Below are positions 59,500 through 64,000 of a stretch of 64,000 nt of DNA, piece after piece; the first letter of the stretch is position 1, and every line of letters begins with the position of its first letter. A program made the position numbers and the translations under genes. This stretch comes from Vibrio sp. J1-1 (GTDB lineage Bacteria; Pseudomonadota; Gammaproteobacteria; Enterobacterales; Vibrionaceae), in the NCBI RefSeq assembly GCF_021728395.1, contig NZ_JAKKCM010000006.1, positions 124,001 to 188,000 of the forward strand, in the 5' to 3' direction. The notes beneath the pieces are model-generated. The model was not told where the DNA came from and did no database searches. It worked only from the letters and a program-made list of their open reading frames with translations.

Positions 59500-59543
59500 T
59501 TAGCATGCATCAATTGATAAAGTTTACTAAAGAAACCTTTCAT
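59442..59543 (-). CDS. Candidate 33-aa micropeptide upstream of ptsG
   Basis: ATG at 59543 with CAGGAG 8 nt upstream, in the same position relative to leader copy B as ptsG to leader copy A. The product starts MKGFFSKLYQLMHAK, then is hydrophobic (PMLLLDFFVTLWIR). Residues 2-8 (KGFFSKL) resemble PtsG residues 3-9 (KNLFANL), so it may derive from a duplicated ptsG 5' end. It also vaguely recalls SgrT, the E. coli micropeptide that inhibits PtsG, in the M-K-x-F-aromatic start and the A-K pair; this is weak. A T-TTT-TTT heptamer in frame (59464-59470) could shift readers into the overlapping membrane frame. Not shown to be expressed. Confidence 0.45.
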   Translation of the reverse strand: MKGFFSKLYQLMHAKCHFSPMLLLDFFVTLWIR

Positions 59544-59574
59544 TAGTTTTGCTCCTGATAGAATAGTTAGAGCG

Positions 59575-59606
59575 CTAGCGGCACACCCCCGCAGCCTGAA
59601 TGCTAG
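59575..59606 (-). promoter_or_regulatory. Structured leader element, copy B
   Basis: On the transcript: CTAGC, bulge ATTCA, GGC, loop TGCGGGGGTGT, GCC, GCTAG. Same architecture and lengths as copy A. One base pair of the outer stem changes from A-U to G-C between copies, supporting the fold. It lies 31 nt before the start of the 33-codon ORF. Confidence 0.65.
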
Positions 59607-59634
59607 TCTCTACAGAATATATAACCGCGAACAC

Positions 59635-59660
59635 GATATATTTTCCGGCTCTAAATATAT
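59635..59660 (-). promoter_or_regulatory. Promoter and probable Mlc operator, copy B
   Basis: -10-like TATATC aligned with the TATAAT of copy A, overlapped by ATATATTT-N9-AAATATAT. The spacing from leader stem to operator is the same in both copies (segments of 44 nt align without gaps), so the duplication spans promoter, operator and leader. Confidence 0.5.
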
Positions 59661-59937
59661 CCCGTAATTGGTACCGGTTTCTAGCGGATGCTTGAGATTA
59701 GTTTCAAAGTAATATATAGATCACAGTCTAAACGCTATTAAGCAATGGATTACATTGAGGTTAAGTTACTGTTTTAATTTAAATTATTAATTAACAACAT
59801 TAATTTTAAAGAGTAAATAAAATAGATGGGATTGTTACTTTTCATCACAAAATAAATTCAGATTAAATTGACACCAAAAAATCACCAAAACTAGTTGGGT
59901 TATTAAATAAAAAATCGACTAGACGGTATTTTAATAT

Positions 59938-59968
59938 TAAAAAAGGAGCAATCGCCCCTTTTTTAATC
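59938..59968 (-). terminator. Intrinsic terminator after tatD
   Basis: Stem AAAAAGG.G-C / G-CCCCTTTTTT; on the minus strand AAAAAAGGGGCGATTGCTCC followed by TTTTTTAA. Separates tatD from the ptsG control region. Confidence 0.85.
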
Positions 59969-59991
59969 TAATTTAACCGAAATCTTTTTAT

Positions 59992-60759
59992 CTATCGTAA
60001 AAAAAGATTCTTGAAGTTTTCGGTAGTTTTTTGTGCGACTTCTGAAAGAGCAGCCCCTTTAAGCTGCGCAATGTAAGCCGCTACTTCGACAACATAGGCG
60101 GGTTGGTTCTCTTTACCTCGATGAGGAACTGGCGCTAGATAAGGTGAGTCGGTCTCAATAAGTAACTTGTCCAAAGGAAGTGTCTTAACCACTTCTTTGA
60201 GTTCAGTTGCTTGGCGGAAAGTTACGATCCCTGAAATAGAGATGTAAAAGCCTAAATCCAACGCGGCTTCAGCAAATGCAAGATCTTCGGTAAAGCAGTG
60301 AATCACACCACCACACTTATCTGCTCCACCAGCGCGAAGTATATCCAGTGTGTCTGAACGAGCATTTCTCGTGTGGATAATCAGTGGCTTATTAAGTTCA
60401 ACCGCAAGTTCAACATGCTGCTCGAAACGTTCTTTCTGCAACGCAGCAGTTTCTGGCTTGTAATGATAGTCCAAGCCAGTTTCACCAACCGCCACTACCT
60501 TGTTATGTGAAGCATGCTGACGAAGTGTGTCCAGAGAAAATGCGCTTTCTACATCTAGAGGGTGAACGCCACAAGAAGCGTAAACATTCTCGTATGGCGT
60601 AATCATTTCCAACATGTTAGGAAACGAGTCCAGAGTCACCCCTACAGAGAGTAGCTCCGTCACATTAGCCTGCTTGGCTTTGTTAATAACGTCTTCCACG
60701 CTGATGTGGAGATCGTCGTAATTCAATTTGTCTAAGTGACAATGCGAATCTACGAACAT
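59992..60759 (-). CDS. TatD-family metal-dependent hydrolase (YcfH)
   Basis: 255-aa TIM-barrel metallohydrolase. Metal ligands: H6 and H8 in VDSHCHLD, E in AVGETGLDYHY, H in IIHTRNA and IHCFTE, D in LLIETDSPYLAP. Probable DNase or exonuclease of the TatD/YcfH group. Start overlaps the holB stop by 10 nt. Order pabC-mltG-tmk-holB-ycfH is conserved; ycfH is the E. coli name. Confidence 0.93.
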   Translation of the reverse strand: MFVDSHCHLDKLNYDDLHISVEDVINKAKQANVTELLSVGVTLDSFPNMLEMITPYENVYASCGVHPLDVESAFSLDTLRQHASHNKVVAVGETGLDYHYKPETAALQKERFEQHVELAVELNKPLIIHTRNARSDTLDILRAGGADKCGGVIHCFTEDLAFAEAALDLGFYISISGIVTFRQATELKEVVKTLPLDKLLIETDSPYLAPVPHRGKENQPAYVVEVAAYIAQLKGAALSEVAQKTTENFKNLFLR

Positions 60760-61712
60760 AATGCCTCTCGTGATTCAATTAACCAATTCATTGATAATAG
60801 CTCAAGGTTCAAGCCCGGAAATGCTTGTAGTTGAGCCTTGATTTCCATCAACTGCTTCGCTGATGAATATAAACCGTTGTAGCTTTTGTGCTGAAGCTGA
60901 TAAGCACCAGGCAAAATATCGCCTTCAGAAACACCAAACTGAACCTTCTGTGCATCAGTGAGAAGATACCAGGCCCAATTTATCGCGTTTTCGGGATGTT
61001 TCGCCATATAAGAAGCACATGCTGATAGATCAGCCACAACGGATGACATAGCGTCTATGAAATCGTATTCGAATGTCAAATACTCATCCAATTCACCACT
61101 ATTTTTTGCCTCTAGTGTTTTTAAAGGCGATCCGCTATTAAGCTTTAATGCATAAGCAGGAAGATCGGATGCACCGTTCTCTTTCAGCCACTGCATTGCT
61201 TGATCAGTCGATGGTGGGGTAACAACCCAATGTTGACAGCGGCTGCGTATCGTCGGAAGTAAGCGCTCTTGATTATGTGTGACAAGCAAGAACAAACACT
61301 TCTCTCCCGGCTCTTCTAGCGTTTTTAACAACGCATTAGACGCCGACTCATTCATCATGTCTGCAGGTTCAATAACAAACAAGCGATAACCGTTGAGTTG
61401 TGATGACTCATGCGCGAGGCGATTACAAGTACGGATCTGATCAACCGTTATTGCTTTGCCCTCTTTCTCTGGTTTGATCCAGTGCAAGTCTGGATGACTG
61501 TGCGATTGAACGAGCTGACAGCTATGGCAAAAACCACAAGCTTCGCTAGTGAAGTTCTGACACAGAAGCGCGTGACTAAAACGCTCAACGAGATAGTCAA
61601 CAGCCAAACCAGGCTCACTTTGTATCAACAAAGCACCGGGAATTCGGTCTGAGTCTAAACCCGCTTTTAGGTTATCCCAAATAGGGTTGAGCCATGGAAA
61701 ATCATTAAACAT
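60750..61712 (-). CDS. holB: DNA polymerase III delta' subunit
   Basis: 320-aa AAA+ clamp-loader subunit. Zinc module CQNFTSEACGFCHSC, sensor-like NASNALLKTLEEPGEKCLFLLVTH, and TIRSRCQHW are typical of HolB. The P-loop is degenerate (GALLIQSEPGLAVDYL), as expected for delta', which does not hydrolyse ATP. Works in the gamma complex to load the sliding clamp. Follows tmk after 25 bp. Confidence 0.95.
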   Translation of the reverse strand: MFNDFPWLNPIWDNLKAGLDSDRIPGALLIQSEPGLAVDYLVERFSHALLCQNFTSEACGFCHSCQLVQSHSHPDLHWIKPEKEGKAITVDQIRTCNRLAHESSQLNGYRLFVIEPADMMNESASNALLKTLEEPGEKCLFLLVTHNQERLLPTIRSRCQHWVVTPPSTDQAMQWLKENGASDLPAYALKLNSGSPLKTLEAKNSGELDEYLTFEYDFIDAMSSVVADLSACASYMAKHPENAINWAWYLLTDAQKVQFGVSEGDILPGAYQLQHKSYNGLYSSAKQLMEIKAQLQAFPGLNLELLSMNWLIESREALCS

Positions 61713-61737
61713 GAGTCAATTAAATCCTTGTTCGCGC

Positions 61738-62370
61738 TTATTGACGCGATAACCACTCATTCAACGCCTCTTGAATATCATGAGACACTTTCTCAATCGG
61801 CTGCTCTGCATTGATCACGACAACCGATGGATCACTATTGGCAATATCCAAATAACGTTCACGAGTACGCTCAAAGAAGCTGATATCCATCTTTTCGATA
61901 CGGTCAAGTTCACCGCGCCCACGAGCACGTTCCAGACCAACTCGGGGGTCGATATCCATATAAAGCGTTAGAGCTGGTTTAAAATCACCCAGAGTAGTGT
62001 CACGAAGGTTTTTCATCAGTGATGCATCGATCTGACGACCACCACCCTGATAAGCCTGAGAAGACATATCATGACGGTCACCCACAACCCATTGCCCATT
62101 CGCTAGAGCAGGCTTTATGACGTTCTCTACTAGTTGAACACGTGCCGCGTAAAGCAGCAGCAATTCCGTCATATCCTGAAGCTCTTCACCCTCGTGTTCT
62201 TCTTTGACTAGTGTTCGCATCTTCTCTGCTAGTGGCGTACCACCGGGTTCACGAGTATTGACAATATTTTCGATACCCGCAGTTTTAAGAGTATCTAACA
62301 CAGTTTGTATCGCAGTACTTTTACCCGCGCCTTCCAGGCCCTCTATGACAATAAAATTCGCTTTCATCAT
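61738..62370 (-). CDS. tmk: Thymidylate kinase
   Basis: 210 aa. P-loop [13 protein letters not shown]-motif [13 protein letters not shown], and lid region GGGRQIDA with [11 protein letters not shown]. Phosphorylates dTMP to dTDP. Start overlaps the mltG stop by 4 nt (ATGA-type), so translationally coupled. Confidence 0.97.
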   Translation of the reverse strand: MMKANFIVIEGLEGAGKSTAIQTVLDTLKTAGIENIVNTREPGGTPLAEKMRTLVKEEHEGEELQDMTELLLLYAARVQLVENVIKPALANGQWVVGDRHDMSSQAYQGGGRQIDASLMKNLRDTTLGDFKPALTLYMDIDPRVGLERARGRGELDRIEKMDISFFERTRERYLDIANSDPSVVVINAEQPIEKVSHDIQEALNEWLSRQ

Positions 62371-63383
62371 TTATTCTTTCTTAGTTCTCTTAAATAGGCT
62401 CTTACGGCACGATTGTGCTCTGCAAGGGATTTGCTGAACACATGTCCGCCCTTTCCGCTTGCGACAAAGTATAAGTAGGCACTCTCTTCAGGGTTCAACG
62501 CCGCAACGATTGACGCTTCTCCTGCCATTGCAATTGGCGTCGGTGGCAACCCACTAATGACATACGTATTGTATGGCGTAGGCGTGCGCAGATCTTTTTT
62601 ACGAATATTACCGTCATACGCATCGCCCATTCCGTATATCACTGTCGGATCTGTTTGCAAACGCATACGCTTGTTCAGACGATTAACAAATACCGATGCG
62701 ACTCGCTCACGCTCTGAATCAATAGCGGTCTCTTTTTCGATAATTGAAGCCAAAATCAAAGCTTGGTATTTATCTTGAATCGGAAGTTTTTCCTGGCGTG
62801 ACGCCCAATGCGCATCAAGTATACTATTTAGTTTCTGGTGCGCGCGCTTTAGTAGCTGACTTTCTGTGGTACCGGCAGTGTAATGGTATGTTTCTGCTAG
62901 GAAGAGTCCTTCTAGCTTTTCACGTTCAATACCCAACTTAGCCGCCATCTCCTTTTCAGAGAGTGCGGTCAAATCATGCTCTACGTAAGGCGCTTCTTTA
63001 AGCAAGTCCAACCATTCAGAAAAACGGCTGCCCTCCACAAAAGTAATCGCGAACTGATACTCTTTGCCTGTATTTAGGTGCTCTAACGCTTGATAAAGCG
63101 ATATCTTAGGCTCGAGTTGATATGTTCCAGCCCTAACTTGTAGCAGTTCCGGATAAAGACGCGGAATAAAACGAGTATAATCAGAAGACTCGATAACTTC
63201 TGCTTTCACCAAGTCACGCATTATTTGGTTAAAGCTTGTACCATTTTCTACCGTAAATAGCTGAGGTTGCTCAAGTAGAATTGGCTTATTCACGTATTGC
63301 TTCGCCTGTGAAACAACGTAAAAAACACCTGCAGCACCAATCAAAGCGATCAGTACAGCAACAGCCAATAGTTTTTTAATCAC
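62367..63383 (-). CDS. mltG: Endolytic murein transglycosylase MltG (YceG)
   Basis: 338 aa. A single N-terminal membrane helix ([20 protein letters not shown]) leads to a LysM-like segment and the YceG catalytic domain with the catalytic Glu in [21 protein letters not shown] and the downstream [11 protein letters not shown]. It cleaves nascent peptidoglycan in the periplasm. Overlaps pabC and tmk by 4 nt each. Confidence 0.96.
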   Translation of the reverse strand: MIKKLLAVAVLIALIGAAGVFYVVSQAKQYVNKPILLEQPQLFTVENGTSFNQIMRDLVKAEVIESSDYTRFIPRLYPELLQVRAGTYQLEPKISLYQALEHLNTGKEYQFAITFVEGSRFSEWLDLLKEAPYVEHDLTALSEKEMAAKLGIEREKLEGLFLAETYHYTAGTTESQLLKRAHQKLNSILDAHWASRQEKLPIQDKYQALILASIIEKETAIDSERERVASVFVNRLNKRMRLQTDPTVIYGMGDAYDGNIRKKDLRTPTPYNTYVISGLPPTPIAMAGEASIVAALNPEESAYLYFVASGKGGHVFSKSLAEHNRAVRAYLRELRKNK

Positions 63384-64000
63384 GTAGTTAACTTCCCTTG
63401 CAGTCGTTGAGTCTGTTTTCCTATTGGAAATACGTTTTTCTTATTTTGTGTTGTAATGCTCGTTACAGGAGCCACACCTAATATTGAGTTACACATCCAT
63501 ACTTCATCGGCGTTGAGCACATCAGAAAGCTCAAAGGCCTCTACCTGTACATTGATGCTATTAACCTCGCAAAATTCAATTACCTTGCGACGCATGACAC
63601 CGGCAACACCAGACAAACTTAAATCAGGCGTATAAACATTATTATCTTTAACCCAAAAAAGGTTGGCCATTGTAGTTTCAATGACATGATTTTGCACATT
63701 TAACGTTACTGCATCGGCAAACTCGGTCCCGTCTATTTCGGATTTCGCGAGCACCTGCTCTAAGCGGTTATTATGCTTGTGACCAGCAAGTAGCGGTTGA
63801 ATACCTAATCGCGTTTCACACACGCCAAGACTTACACCATTAGTTTGCCAGGCAGCGTAATGACTAGGGAAAGGAAAATTAGAAATGGTCACGGTTGGCC
63901 CTTCAATGCCATACGGGCTATATCCGCGCCCACCAGTGCCACGACTGATATGGATTTTCACACCCGCATCACCATCTGACAATGCTGCACTCGCAGCCCA
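63380..64000 (-). CDS. pabC: Aminodeoxychorismate lyase PabC, 5' end outside the window
   Basis: The C-terminal about 206 residues of a class IV PLP enzyme; the frame stays open to the window edge (reading WAASA upstream of LSDGDAG), so the true start is beyond 64000. ISRGTGGRGYSP, the conserved E-(T)-x2-NLFWV type segment ETTMANLFWV, and SGVAGVMRRKVIEFC match PabC/branched-chain aminotransferase fold IV. Cleaves 4-amino-4-deoxychorismate to p-aminobenzoate and pyruvate for folate synthesis. Overlaps mltG by 4 nt. Confidence 0.94.
   Translation of the reverse strand, partial: WAASAALSDGDAGVKIHISRGTGGRGYSPYGIEGPTVTISNFPFPSHYAAWQTNGVSLGVCETRLGIQPLLAGHKHNNRLEQVLAKSEIDGTEFADAVTLNVQNHVIETTMANLFWVKDNNVYTPDLSLSGVAGVMRRKVIEFCEVNSINVQVEAFELSDVLNADEVWMCNSILGVAPVTSITTQNKKNVFPIGKQTQRLQGKLTT

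Overview
The window looks like a stretch of the large chromosome of a Vibrio, probably of the Harveyi-clade type. Three things point there: the core gene blocks cmk-rpsA-ihfB-lapAB-pyrF and pabC-mltG-tmk-holB-tatD-ptsG in gammaproteobacterial order, vibrio-like protein sequences, and moderate GC with AT-rich intergenic DNA. The species cannot be fixed from sequence reading alone. No rRNA, tRNA, CRISPR array, transposase or prophage was found.

Layout. 1-6.2 kb is a D-arabinitol (pentitol) module: divergent regulator dalR, then dalD, dalK, dalT and a HAD phosphatase, with a 45-bp palindrome in the divergent promoter. 6.2-8.9 kb holds a possible small ORF and a Cache-GGDEF diguanylate cyclase. 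8.9-18.5 kb is anaerobic sulfur-compound respiration: TtrR/TtrS two-component system, TtrBCA tetrathionate reductase, then a TsdB/TsdA-like dihaem cytochrome pair. The ttrB and tsd promoters share a 15-bp identical sequence containing a GTGGA-AA-TCCAC palindrome, a likely common TtrR box. 18.5-29.7 kb is a galactoside module (GPH symporter, GH36 alpha-galactosidase, LamB-like porin, MalM-like lipoprotein, LacZ, LacI-type regulator) with three perfect copies of one 14-bp operator.

29.9-33.5 kb is a pqiABC lipid-transport operon. Then come an orphan YejA-like peptide-binding protein, pyrF, lapB, lapA, ihfB, rpsA, cmk, sohB and yciK. 44.5-49.7 kb is the imuA-imuB-dnaE2 SOS mutagenesis cassette behind a perfect LexA box. 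49.8-57.4 kb holds mlc, pykA, a patatin-like phospholipase, a 30-aa YnhF-like membrane peptide, two small outer-membrane beta-barrel proteins, and an NSS transporter with its tiny MetS-type partner. 57.7-64 kb is ptsG, tatD, holB, tmk, mltG and a 5'-truncated pabC.

The most unusual feature is upstream of ptsG. Its promoter/operator and structured leader (stem, 5-nt bulge, short stem, G-rich loop) occur twice, about 420 bp apart. A base-pair covariation between the copies supports the fold. The upstream copy precedes an unannotated 33-codon ORF with a good ribosome-binding site and a T-TTT-TTT run leading into an overlapping membrane-helix frame. This could be a PtsG-associated micropeptide under the same control, or the remnant of a partial ptsG duplication. 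MITE-like TACCAATC-ended repeats lie near pyrF, ihfB and dnaE2.
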